5,513 bases of DNA from positions 1 through 5,513 of the forward strand of contig ONVR01000177.1 in the NCBI GenBank assembly GCA_900321335.1. Direction: 5' to 3'. Source of the stretch: an uncultured Eubacteriales bacterium. Its GTDB lineage: Bacteria > Bacillota > Clostridia > Oscillospirales > Oscillospiraceae. A program made the position numbers and the translations under genes. Below are positions 1 through 5,513 of this stretch, piece by piece (within the stretch, counting starts at the first letter, position 1; every line of letters begins with the position of its first letter). Under the pieces are notes generated by a model. The model did not search any database and was not told where the DNA came from. It saw only the letters and a program-made list of their open reading frames with translations.

Positions 1-1
1 C

Positions 2-289
2 GGTACCACCGCCCGGGACGAGATGCTCGTTTCCAATATCGCTGAGAGGGACAAGCTCAAGTCCAATTTGGAAATAACCAGACATAACGTAAAACGGCTG
101 GAGAGCGCCCTGGAGCTGCTTCCACGGGACGAAAGAATCATCCTGGAACGGTTTTACGTCAATCGGGAAAAGAATCACGTGGAGCGGCTCATGGAGGAGC
201 TGCATTACGAGAAGACGCAGATCTATCAGCTGAAGGAAAGAGGCCTGATCGACTTGGCCAGAATCCTGCTGGGCGTCGTCGAACTGTAG
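2..289 (+). CDS. Partial ArpU/RinA-like phage late transcription regulator (C-terminal part)
   Basis: The frame is open to the left edge of the window, giving 95 visible residues and then a TAG stop. The first ATG (23) has no Shine-Dalgarno site in front of it, so the true start is probably upstream and the gene is cut by the window. The visible part starts with a charged helical stretch. It continues with a segment resembling sigma-70 region 4: LPRDERIILERFYV, then a helix-turn-helix-like part around HVERLMEELHYEKTQIYQLKERG. This pattern is typical of small phage activators of the ArpU/RinA/DUF1492 kind, which switch on packaging and structural genes. Its place directly before a promoter with repeats and the terminase gene fits that job. 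The family assignment is by motif and context only; a sigma-like protein is the alternative. Confidence 0.75.
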   Translation, partial: GTTARDEMLVSNIAERDKLKSNLEITRHNVKRLESALELLPRDERIILERFYVNREKNHVERLMEELHYEKTQIYQLKERGLIDLARILLGVVEL

Positions 290-291
290 CC

Positions 292-309
292 TGCGGAATT
301 TTTGCGGAA
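292..309 (+). repeat. Tandem TGCGGAA direct repeat, possible activator site
   Basis: Two exact copies of TGCGGAA (292-298 and 303-309) are spaced 11 bp start to start, about one turn of the helix, so both would face the same side of the DNA. The second copy reaches into the place where a -35 element would sit for the extended -10 at 328-336. A related GCGGAATTT occurs again at 402-410. Binding by the regulator encoded just upstream is inferred. Confidence 0.55.
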
Positions 310-327
310 GTTTTTTTGAGAAAGCCG

Positions 328-336
328 TGTTATACT
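328..336 (+). promoter_or_regulatory. Extended -10 late promoter for the packaging operon
   Basis: TGTTATACT is a TGn extended -10 with hexamer TATACT at 331-336. The -35 position (about 308-313, AAGTTT) is poor. The nearby TTGAGA at 316-321 is only 9 bp away and cannot serve. An extended -10 with a weak -35 next to direct repeats suggests an activator-dependent promoter. Transcription would start near 343 and read through terminase, portal and minor capsid genes. Confidence 0.6.
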
Positions 337-346
337 GATAGCATGT

Positions 347-384
347 AAAGGTCCATGACAGGGAACTCCCCGCCATGGGCCTTT
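347..384 (+). promoter_or_regulatory. Strong hairpin at the 5' end of the late transcript (attenuator or terminator-like)
   Basis: An imperfect inverted repeat pairs AAAGGTCCATG (347-357) with CATGGGCCTTT (374-384), then C359 with G372 and GGG (361-363) with CCC (368-370), closing on an AACT loop. There are two A-C mismatches and one G-U pair. It is followed by a short pyrimidine run (TCCTTTT, 384-390). It begins only a few bases after the predicted start site, so it would form the very 5' end of the mRNA. It may protect the mRNA, act as an attenuator, or end transcripts arriving from upstream. The sequence does not decide among these. Confidence 0.55.
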
Positions 385-433
385 CCTTTTGAACGCTTTG
401 GGCGGAATTTGTACCCTGTAAGCGATATGGAGA

Positions 434-455
434 GCCGGGAGAAGTTGAGCCCGGC
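434..455 (+). promoter_or_regulatory. GC-rich leader hairpin upstream of terminase
   Basis: GCCGGG (434-439) and CCCGGC (450-455) are perfect inverted repeats around a 10-nt loop. It lies in the noncoding leader between the promoter and the terminase start. No T-run follows, so it is not an intrinsic terminator. The role is unknown; a leader structure or part of a packaging recognition region is possible. Confidence 0.3.
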
Positions 456-517
456 GGGTGGTCGTAGCTTATGATGCTGAGGCGGGGGCGCTATGACAGA
501 ACGAGAGAGGTGGTGTT

Positions 518-2107
518 ATGGCCGCGCGGCTTACGGATAGACAGAAAAAACAGATCATCGCTGACTATACGGAGTTGGGCAGTTATAACGCAACGGCTAA
601 GAAAAACGGCGTATCTCACCATACCGTCAAGCGCGTATTGGACGGATCGCCGGAGACAGCCGAAAAGATCCAGCAGAAAAAAGACGAGAATACTGCGGGG
701 ATCCTGGCCTACATGGAGACCAAGCGGGAAGTGGTCACCGAGATCATCGGGAAGGGCCTTACCGTCCTGAACGATGAGGACAAGCTCAAGGAAGCATCGC
801 CGGCGCAGATCACAACGGCACTGGGGACGCTGATCGACAAATTCACCGCCGTCGATGTGGAAGCCAAGGATGAACGACCTTTTGAGCTGCCGGCCAGAGT
901 GATCGGAAAGGATTTTGTGGACATCAACCGGCAGATCGAGCCAAACCGGAAGTATGTATTCCGGGGAGGCCGTGGGAGTCTGAAATCCTCTTTTGTCTCT
1001 CTGAAGGTGGTGGAACTGCTGGTGAATAATCCACAGATGCACGCCTGTGTTGTCCGAAAGATCTATGCAACGATCAAGGACAGCGTTTACGCCCAGATGC
1101 TCTGGGCGATTTCCATTTTGGGGCTTGAGAGCGATTTCAAGTGCAAAACGTCACCGTATGAGATCACTTACAGACCGACGGGGCAAACGATCTATTTCCG
1201 GGGTTGTGACGACCCGCTGAAGCTCAAGGGCATCAAACCCCGGTTCGGCTACGTGGGAATCCTCTGGAAAGAAGAAAAGGATCAGCTGGCCGGGCCCAAT
1301 GAAGAACGGTCCGTCAATCAGTCGGTGCTCCGAGGCGGGCCGGAAAGCTATGACTTCTCCAGTTACAACCCTCCGAAGAGCCGCAGTAACTGGGTGAACA
1401 AAGAAGCTGTGGAACCGGATGATCGCCGGGTCATTCACGAGTCCTGCTATCTGGACGCACCGCCTGAGTGGCTTGGACAGGCGTTCCTGGACGATGCAGA
1501 GCATCTGCGGCAGGTGAATCCTGCTGCCTATGACAACGAGTACCGGGGCGTGTCAAATGGTGACGGCGGCAGTGTGTTCGAGAACATCGAGATCCGGGAC
1601 ATCACAGATCAGGAGATCCAGAGCTTTGACCGGATCTACAACGGCCTGGACTGGGGCTATTACCCGGATCCGTGGGCGTTCAACCGGATGCATTACGATG
1701 CGGCTCGCATGACGCTGTATATCTTCGCCGAAGCGACACGGTACAAGATGCGCAACCGGAACACGGCACAGGTGCTCAAGGATATGGGCATCAGCGGGGA
1801 CGATCTGATCACAGCAGACTCCGCAGAGATGAAAAGCGTGAAGGACTACCAGGATTATGGCCTGCTATGCAAAGGCGCTGTGAAAGGTCCTGGCAGTGTG
1901 GACTATTCGCATAAGTGGCTGCAGAGCCTTGTTAAGATCGTGATTGATCCGTCCCGGTGTCCGGATACCGCAAAAGAATTCTTGGAGTACGAGTATGAAC
2001 GGGACAAGGACGGGAACGTGATCAGCGGATACCCGGACGCAAACAACCACCACATTGACGCCGTCCGCTATGCCATGGAGACGGTCTGGAAGCGGAGGGG
2101 GCAGTGA
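518..2107 (+). CDS. Phage terminase large subunit, PBSX-like, with extra HTH N-terminal domain
   Basis: This is the DNA-packaging motor: an ATPase that drives phage DNA into the prohead plus a nuclease that cuts the concatemer. The 529 residues carry a P-loop GGRGSLKS (150-157), a Walker B-like segment GILWKEE (247-253, acidic pair E252-E253), a coupling motif SSYNPP (281-286), and an RNase H-like nuclease core. The nuclease core is YNGLDWG (D378), ITADSAE (D434) and HHIDAVRYA (D514). These match the PBSX/terminase_3 type. Such proteins are usually about 430 residues; here about 115 residues precede the ATPase. They hold a helix-turn-helix-like segment (about 5-42, with SYNATAKKNGVSHHTVKRVL) and a helical linker, reminiscent of a small terminase subunit. 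No separate small-subunit gene is visible in the window. The start is supported by AGAGGTGG (506-513). The stop is 1 nt before the portal start. Confidence 0.96.
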   Translation: MAARLTDRQKKQIIADYTELGSYNATAKKNGVSHHTVKRVLDGSPETAEKIQQKKDENTAGILAYMETKREVVTEIIGKGLTVLNDEDKLKEASPAQITTALGTLIDKFTAVDVEAKDERPFELPARVIGKDFVDINRQIEPNRKYVFRGGRGSLKSSFVSLKVVELLVNNPQMHACVVRKIYATIKDSVYAQMLWAISILGLESDFKCKTSPYEITYRPTGQTIYFRGCDDPLKLKGIKPRFGYVGILWKEEKDQLAGPNEERSVNQSVLRGGPESYDFSSYNPPKSRSNWVNKEAVEPDDRRVIHESCYLDAPPEWLGQAFLDDAEHLRQVNPAAYDNEYRGVSNGDGGSVFENIEIRDITDQEIQSFDRIYNGLDWGYYPDPWAFNRMHYDAARMTLYIFAEATRYKMRNRNTAQVLKDMGISGDDLITADSAEMKSVKDYQDYGLLCKGAVKGPGSVDYSHKWLQSLVKIVIDPSRCPDTAKEFLEYEYERDKDGNVISGYPDANNHHIDAVRYAMETVWKRRGQ

Positions 2108-2108
2108 T

Positions 2109-3515
2109 ATGCTGCAGAGATTTATTAACTGGATCCGAGGAGTGATCGCAAGAATGTTTCATATCGATGACGCTAAGCGTACGCTTGGAACGGACATCGC
2201 CATATCCCAGAAGATGCAGGAGGCAATCGACCTATGGAGCGCCATGTTTCTCGACAGCGCCCCGTGGCTCACGGACGACGTGGAGAGCATGGACCTTCCG
2301 GCGAGCATCGCGGAAGAATTTGCCCGGCTGATCACCGTGGAGTTCCAAAGCTCGGTAGAAGGCAGTGCGCGAGCGGACTGGCTCAACGGTGAGTATGCCG
2401 ATGCGGTGCTGGAGCATCTGAAAGAGAACGTGGAAACAGCGGCAGCCGTAGGCGGGGTTGTGTTCAAGCCCTACGTGGATGGTGACCGTATTGCCGTTGA
2501 CGCCGTGCCGGCCTGGCGATTTCTGCCCACCGCCTTCAACAGCCGCAAGGAGATTACCGGCGCTGTGTTTGTGGAGATCATCACACGGGGCAAGGTCCGA
2601 TATACCCGGATGGAGCAGCATCAGCTGACGGACGCCGGGTACAATATCCGGAACCTTGCCTTTGCATCCCAGTCCGAAGGAAGCCTCGGAACGCCGTGTG
2701 CGCTGGTGGAGGTCGAAGAATGGGCAGATCTTGAGCCTGACATTACGATCCGGTACAAGGACGGGAGCGCACCGGATCGCGTGCTGTTCGCGTACTACAA
2801 GATTCCGCTGGCCAACAACATCGATCCGGATTCCCCGCTGGGCGTGTCCGTGTATGCACGGGCGACTAACCTGATTAAAGACGCGGACGAGCAGTACTCC
2901 CGGATCCGCTGGGAATACAAGGGGACAGAGCTTGCCATTGACGCCAGCGCCGGTGCGTTGAAAAAGGACGCGCATGGTAACTGGAACATGCCACAGCATC
3001 AGCGTCGCCTGTTCCGGGAGCTTGCACTTGACCGTGGCGATAACGGCGACCTCTACGAAGTCTTTTCCCCGGCGATCCGTGATGCGTCCCTGTTTAACGG
3101 TCTTGACAAGATTCTCAAGCGGGTGGAATTCAGCTGCGGTTTGGCCTACGGTACGCTGTCCGATCCTCAGAGCGTGGAGAAGACGGCAGAGGAGATCCGC
3201 ACCAGCAAGCAGCGATCCTACGCGGCGGTGTGCATGATGCAGTCAGCCTTGCAGAAGGCGCTGGAGCATCTGGTGTGGGCCATGGACTTCTACGCGACTA
3301 TGTATAACCTGGCGCCACGGGGAGAGTACGAGGTTTCGTTCTCCTTCGGGGACGGGGTCCTGGAGGACGCTGACAAAGAATTCGCCACGCGGAAGAGTCT
3401 TGTGGACGCTGGGTATCTGAAGCCGGAGGCGCTGGTGGCTTGGTATTTCGGCACGAGTGAAGAGGAAGCCCGGAAGATGATGCCGGGAGCGGAGCCTGCG
3501 TTGGAGTTGGGATAA
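2109..3515 (+). CDS. Phage portal protein, A118/SPP1 gp6-like
   Basis: The portal is the dodecameric ring at the head vertex through which DNA enters, and it docks the terminase. From ATG 2109 it is 468 residues. The frame is open further left (ATG 2055), but that start lies inside the terminase gene. ATG 2109 has GGAGGGG (2094-2100) at good distance and sits 1 nt after the terminase stop. Typical segments include the N-terminal helical region with LWSAMFLDSAPWL (42-54), the strand region VGGVVFKPYVDGDRIAVDAVPAWRF (mid 110s-130s), and NLIKDADEQYSRIRWEY (254-270). The late segment LAYGTLSDPQSVEKTAEEIR (345-364) is characteristic of portals of the A118 group. Gene order between terminase and minor capsid protein agrees. 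Whole length is normal, with no sign of damage. Confidence 0.93.
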   Translation: MLQRFINWIRGVIARMFHIDDAKRTLGTDIAISQKMQEAIDLWSAMFLDSAPWLTDDVESMDLPASIAEEFARLITVEFQSSVEGSARADWLNGEYADAVLEHLKENVETAAAVGGVVFKPYVDGDRIAVDAVPAWRFLPTAFNSRKEITGAVFVEIITRGKVRYTRMEQHQLTDAGYNIRNLAFASQSEGSLGTPCALVEVEEWADLEPDITIRYKDGSAPDRVLFAYYKIPLANNIDPDSPLGVSVYARATNLIKDADEQYSRIRWEYKGTELAIDASAGALKKDAHGNWNMPQHQRRLFRELALDRGDNGDLYEVFSPAIRDASLFNGLDKILKRVEFSCGLAYGTLSDPQSVEKTAEEIRTSKQRSYAAVCMMQSALQKALEHLVWAMDFYATMYNLAPRGEYEVSFSFGDGVLEDADKEFATRKSLVDAGYLKPEALVAWYFGTSEEEARKMMPGAEPALELG

Positions 3516-3518
3516 TCC

Positions 3519-5033
3519 ATGTTAACACCAGAATACCTTGAGGATCTTCCGGGCTCGATCGTTGATCTGTACCGGCAGGCGGAGGACGCGATACTGGCCG
3601 ACATGGCGCGGCGGATCAGCAATATGGATTTGTTCTCACCGGCCGCAGACTGGCAATACCGGAAACTGCGGGAAGCGGGAGCACTCTCTGACGATATTCT
3701 GGAAGAACTGTCCCGGCTGACGCATAAGACGAAGACTGAGCTGAAAAAGCTCATGCAGGAAGCCGCCAACGTCTCCCTGGGCTACGATGAGAGCGTATAT
3801 GAGGGCGTAGGCATTACAGGAGAACCGCTGAGCTCCAGCGAGCCTTTGCGGCGGATCCTGAACGCCGGATATGCCAAGACCGCGCAGACGATGCGGAACC
3901 TGACGGGCACAACGGCACGAACAGCATCACAGCAGTTTGAGCGGGCGCTTGATCAGGCGTGGATGAAGGTCAATACAGGCGGATTTTCCACAGATCAGGC
4001 CGTCCGTGACGCGGTGAAGGAGCTTTCGGCGCGAGGCGTGGAAAGTATCACCTACCGGAAAGATGGCGAGGTGACGCGCACCGACACGCTGGAGGTAGCA
4101 ACGCGGCGGGCCGTTGTGACGGGTGTCAACCAGACATGCGGGGAGCTTCAACTGGAGCGTGCCAAGGAGATGGGCGCGGATCTGATGGAGCTGACAGCTC
4201 ACGAGGGCGCCAGGCCGAGCCACGCCGAATGGCAGGGCCAGATCGTGAGCCTGAGCGGACAGCCGGGATATCTGAGCCTTGACGATATCGGCTACGGCGA
4301 CGTGACCGGCTTCAAGGGTGCCAACTGCCGGCACGACTGGAACCCATGGTTTGAGGGCATGCCCCGGACATGGACGCCTGAAGCGCTGGCCAAACTCAAC
4401 GAAAAGCGGTACGAGTACAACGGCAAGAAGCTCACGCAGTACGAGGCCAGCCAGATGCAGAGACGGCTGGAGACGTCCATGCGGGATCTCCGGCGTCAAC
4501 TGGTGGCGGACAAGGCCACGGGAAACGAGGAGAAGTTCACCGCTGACGCGGTCAAGTATCGCGCTCTGAACGAGAAATACCGGGCTTTCAGCGAGAAGGC
4601 CGGGCTCCCGCTCCAGCAGGACCGCATGCGCGTGGAGGAGTTCGACAGCAAGACCGCACGGGAAGCAGAAAGGGCTGCGGAAAAAGAGGTTGCAAAATAC
4701 TCCTCATATCACTATAATGAAGACGGGACGATTGTCGTAACAGATGATTGGCGCGAGAGACAGCATCCAATGATCCCGTTGAAGTACAAGCCCTTTGCCG
4801 TTGTAGACACCACATCACAAAATGATAGACAGCGGGACAGAACGTATTTCGATGGATCGGGTAGCCAGACGAAACAAATAAGCAATGGGCCGCATGGAAA
4901 TCCCAAAAAACATCCTTATGGGAAACACGGCGAGCATGCGCACGATATTGTCCTGCAGCCGGACGGCAAAACAATCCGACCGAGACGGGATTTGACAGAC
5001 AGCGAAAGAAAGGAGAACGCAGATATTTTATGA
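3519..5033 (+). CDS. Phage minor capsid protein 2 with fused C-terminal toxin-like domain
   Basis: The 504-residue protein has two parts. Residues 1 to about 385 look like the phage minor capsid protein 2 / head morphogenesis group, which sits inside the head near the portal. Diagnostic pieces are TRRAVVTGVNQTCGELQ (195-211), HEGARPSHAEWQGQ (228-241), DIGYGDVTGFKGANCRHDWNPWFEG (256-280) and a helical charged stretch (about 285-390). Such proteins normally stop near 370-390 residues. Here the frame goes on for about 115 residues with a different composition and a His-rich core (see 4681-5030). The start ATG lies 3 nt after the portal stop, with only a weak GGAG (3503-3506); translational coupling to the portal is likely. 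The stop TGA overlaps the next ATG. The capsid part is confident; the toxin role of the tail is inferred from architecture, known for MuF-type capsid-fused polymorphic toxins of temperate phages. Confidence 0.9.
   Translation: MLTPEYLEDLPGSIVDLYRQAEDAILADMARRISNMDLFSPAADWQYRKLREAGALSDDILEELSRLTHKTKTELKKLMQEAANVSLGYDESVYEGVGITGEPLSSSEPLRRILNAGYAKTAQTMRNLTGTTARTASQQFERALDQAWMKVNTGGFSTDQAVRDAVKELSARGVESITYRKDGEVTRTDTLEVATRRAVVTGVNQTCGELQLERAKEMGADLMELTAHEGARPSHAEWQGQIVSLSGQPGYLSLDDIGYGDVTGFKGANCRHDWNPWFEGMPRTWTPEALAKLNEKRYEYNGKKLTQYEASQMQRRLETSMRDLRRQLVADKATGNEEKFTADAVKYRALNEKYRAFSEKAGLPLQQDRMRVEEFDSKTAREAERAAEKEVAKYSSYHYNEDGTIVVTDDWRERQHPMIPLKYKPFAVVDTTSQNDRQRDRTYFDGSGSQTKQISNGPHGNPKKHPYGKHGEHAHDIVLQPDGKTIRPRRDLTDSERKENADIL
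4681..5030 (+). other. C-terminal His-rich toxin-like domain of the minor capsid protein
   Basis: This covers about residues 388-504 of the minor capsid protein. G+C drops to about 47% from about 62% in the preceding 360 bases, and lysine, glutamine, isoleucine and asparagine codons shift to AAA, CAA, ATA and AAT. The core holds DRQRDRTYFDGSGSQTKQIS (436-455) and PHGNPKKHPYGKHGEHAHD (458-476), with five histidines (459, 465, 470, 473, 475) and D476. Conserved-looking His and Asp clusters like this are common in nuclease or metal-binding toxin cores. I do not recognise a named family and cannot state the activity. Position at the C-terminal tip, different composition, and the small acidic gene straight after support a polymorphic toxin reading. 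An ordinary capsid extension is the alternative. Confidence 0.6.
4690..4718 (+). promoter_or_regulatory. Near-consensus internal promoter at the toxin-domain junction
   Basis: TTGCAA (4690-4695) and TATAAT (4713-4718) are separated by exactly 17 bp: a perfect -10 and a 4/6 -35 match. They lie inside the minor capsid frame at the point where base composition changes. A transcript would begin near 4725, cover the 3' end of the capsid gene and the whole 5030-5251 gene, and stop at the terminator at 5276-5309. It would carry no evident start with a good ribosome site for the toxin domain alone. It is thus best placed to express the small downstream gene independently. Confidence 0.55.
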
Positions 5034-5251
5034 AGTGCGAAGATTTGCAAAAATGGATTGCCAGTATGGCGCAGGATATCGACTTCTCCTACAAAGGCTT
5101 TCTTGGAAGCATCTGTCCGATTAGCGATTCCGAGATCGATCTTTGTTACGGAGATTACACGGTTACGGCAAGCTCTGTGCGCGAGGCCATGGAGCTGCCC
5201 TTTATCGAAGGGCGAAGTCTGTCGGACCTGTGCGAGCAGTTAGATATATAA
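5030..5251 (+). CDS. Small acidic protein, putative immunity protein for the capsid-fused toxin
   Basis: The 73-residue protein is strongly acidic (14 Asp/Glu against 5 Lys/Arg) and has four cysteines (3, 29, 39, 68). It has no signal peptide or membrane segment, so it should be cytoplasmic. Its start overlaps the minor capsid stop as TATGA, so translation is probably coupled. AAAGGAG (5009-5015) lies upstream at a rather long 14 nt. A small acidic single-domain protein directly after a toxin-like C-terminus is the standard layout of an immunity gene. Its lower G+C (about 49% over 5041-5220) matches the toxin domain rather than the older head genes. It may be transcribed both from the late promoter and from the internal promoter at 4690-4718. 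I do not recognise a named family; an unrelated phage accessory protein remains possible. Confidence 0.65.
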   Translation: MKCEDLQKWIASMAQDIDFSYKGFLGSICPISDSEIDLCYGDYTVTASSVREAMELPFIEGRSLSDLCEQLDI

Positions 5252-5275
5252 CAGTCAACTAAAAACTGAACACAG

Positions 5276-5309
5276 AAGGAACAACCGAGAAATCGGCTGT
5301 TCCTTTTTT
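5276..5309 (+). terminator. Intrinsic terminator after the toxin-immunity module
   Basis: AAGGAACAACCGA (5276-5288) pairs with TCGGCTGTTCCTT (5293-5305) around a GAAA tetraloop, with one A-C mismatch, and TTTTTT (5304-5309) follows. This is a good rho-independent terminator on the + strand. It lies between the immunity-like gene and the next small gene, so it would cut the head operon unless bypassed by read-through or antitermination. Confidence 0.85.
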
Positions 5310-5336
5310 GTTGCAAAAATGAAAGGAATGCTGACA

Positions 5337-5510
5337 ATGGCAACACATAACGGACCCGAGAGCAGACTGGCGCAGTACCTGGCCAAGATCTCCGGCGCGA
5401 AAAAGTTGTTCGTTGAAAGCCCAAGGATAGGCTACGGCGCGGAAGGAGCCGCGACCTATTTGGCCGTTGATATAGGTGCTTACAGCTTCTCCGTCTCCAA
5501 AATTGGATAA
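5337..5510 (+). CDS. Small phage protein of unknown function
   Basis: A complete 57-residue protein ends at TAA near the right edge. ATG 5337 is preferred over the in-frame ATGs at 5319 and 5328, because GAAAGGA (5321-5327) lies 9 nt before it while the others have only the terminator T-run or no site upstream. The N-terminus (SRLAQYLAKISG, about residues 9-20) resembles the short helical R-x-x-x-YLAxIxG leader seen in various small phage structural proteins; this is a loose resemblance. The rest is Gly/Ala/Ser rich with a likely beta segment (AATYLAVDIGAYSFSVSKIG). It sits where a scaffold or head accessory gene is usually found, but it is too short for a scaffold. No function is assigned. 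Confidence 0.6.
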   Translation: MATHNGPESRLAQYLAKISGAKKLFVESPRIGYGAEGAATYLAVDIGAYSFSVSKIG

Positions 5511-5513
5511 TTC

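Noticed and set aside
316..321. TTGAGA as -35 for the late promoter
   Set aside because: Only 9 bp from the -10 hexamer, far below the workable spacing.
427..474. Micro-frame of 15 residues in the leader
   Set aside because: No Shine-Dalgarno site and it overlaps the GC hairpin; not enough to call a leader peptide.
471..770. 99-residue + strand frame at the terminase start
   Set aside because: Overlaps the terminase in another frame, is Arg/Ser rich and has no family features: a shadow.
491..1042. 183-residue minus-strand frame
   Set aside because: Fully antisense to the motif-bearing terminase; no recognisable domains or operon context.
2055..2108. Upstream ATG 2055 as portal start
   Set aside because: It lies inside the terminase gene, encodes a low-complexity W/R/G/S stretch and has no ribosome site; ATG 2109 has GGAGGGG and perfect junction spacing.
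2232..2999. 255-residue minus-strand frame, the longest antisense frame
   Set aside because: Antisense to the portal gene; His/Arg/Pro/Gly rich with no domain, typical of the complement of G+C-rich coding DNA.
3927..4499. 190-residue minus-strand frame
   Set aside because: Antisense to the conserved NCRH region of the minor capsid gene; no supporting signals.
4770..5033. Separate translation of the toxin-like domain from the in-frame ATG at 4770
   Set aside because: No convincing ribosome site upstream; the domain is better explained as part of the capsid fusion.
5155..5424. 89-residue minus-strand frame
   Set aside because: Crosses the terminator and parts of two + strand genes; no family or ribosome site support, treated as a shadow.

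Overview
The window is the packaging and head-assembly part of a tailed-phage (siphovirus-like) genome, most likely a prophage of a Gram-positive Clostridia-type bacterium. Evidence for this is the gene order (late-gene activator, terminase, A118/SPP1-like portal, minor capsid protein 2), purine-rich Shine-Dalgarno sites and the G+C-rich but Firmicutes-like gene style. The host cannot be named from the sequence. All genes lie on the + strand; the long minus-strand frames are shadows.

Layout. Positions 2-289 hold the C-terminal part of a sigma-70 region-4-like regulator of the ArpU/RinA kind, open at the window's left edge. Positions 290-517 are noncoding. They carry a tandem TGCGGAA repeat one helical turn apart, an extended -10 (TGTTATACT) without a good -35, and a strong hairpin at the predicted 5' end of the transcript. 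Together these look like an activator-dependent late promoter. Then follow terminase (518-2107, with an extra DNA-binding-like N-terminus), portal (2109-3515) and minor capsid protein (3519-5033), packed with almost no gaps.

The most interesting part is 4681-5309. At about residue 388 of the minor capsid protein G+C falls from about 62% (4321-4680) to about 47% (4681-5040, hand counted), and codon choice moves to AAA, CAA, ATA and AAT. The protein continues into a roughly 110-residue His-rich C-terminal domain that is not part of the usual minor capsid fold. A 73-residue, strongly acidic small protein follows, overlapping it as TATGA, and then an intrinsic terminator. A near-consensus promoter (TTGCAA, 17 bp, TATAAT) lies inside the reading frame right at the composition junction. 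I read this as a capsid-fused polymorphic toxin with its immunity gene. The module has its own promoter and terminator, so the immunity gene could be made even when the late operon is silent. Toxin and immunity functions are inferred, not shown.

The window ends with a complete 57-residue small protein (5337-5510) of unknown role, downstream of the terminator.
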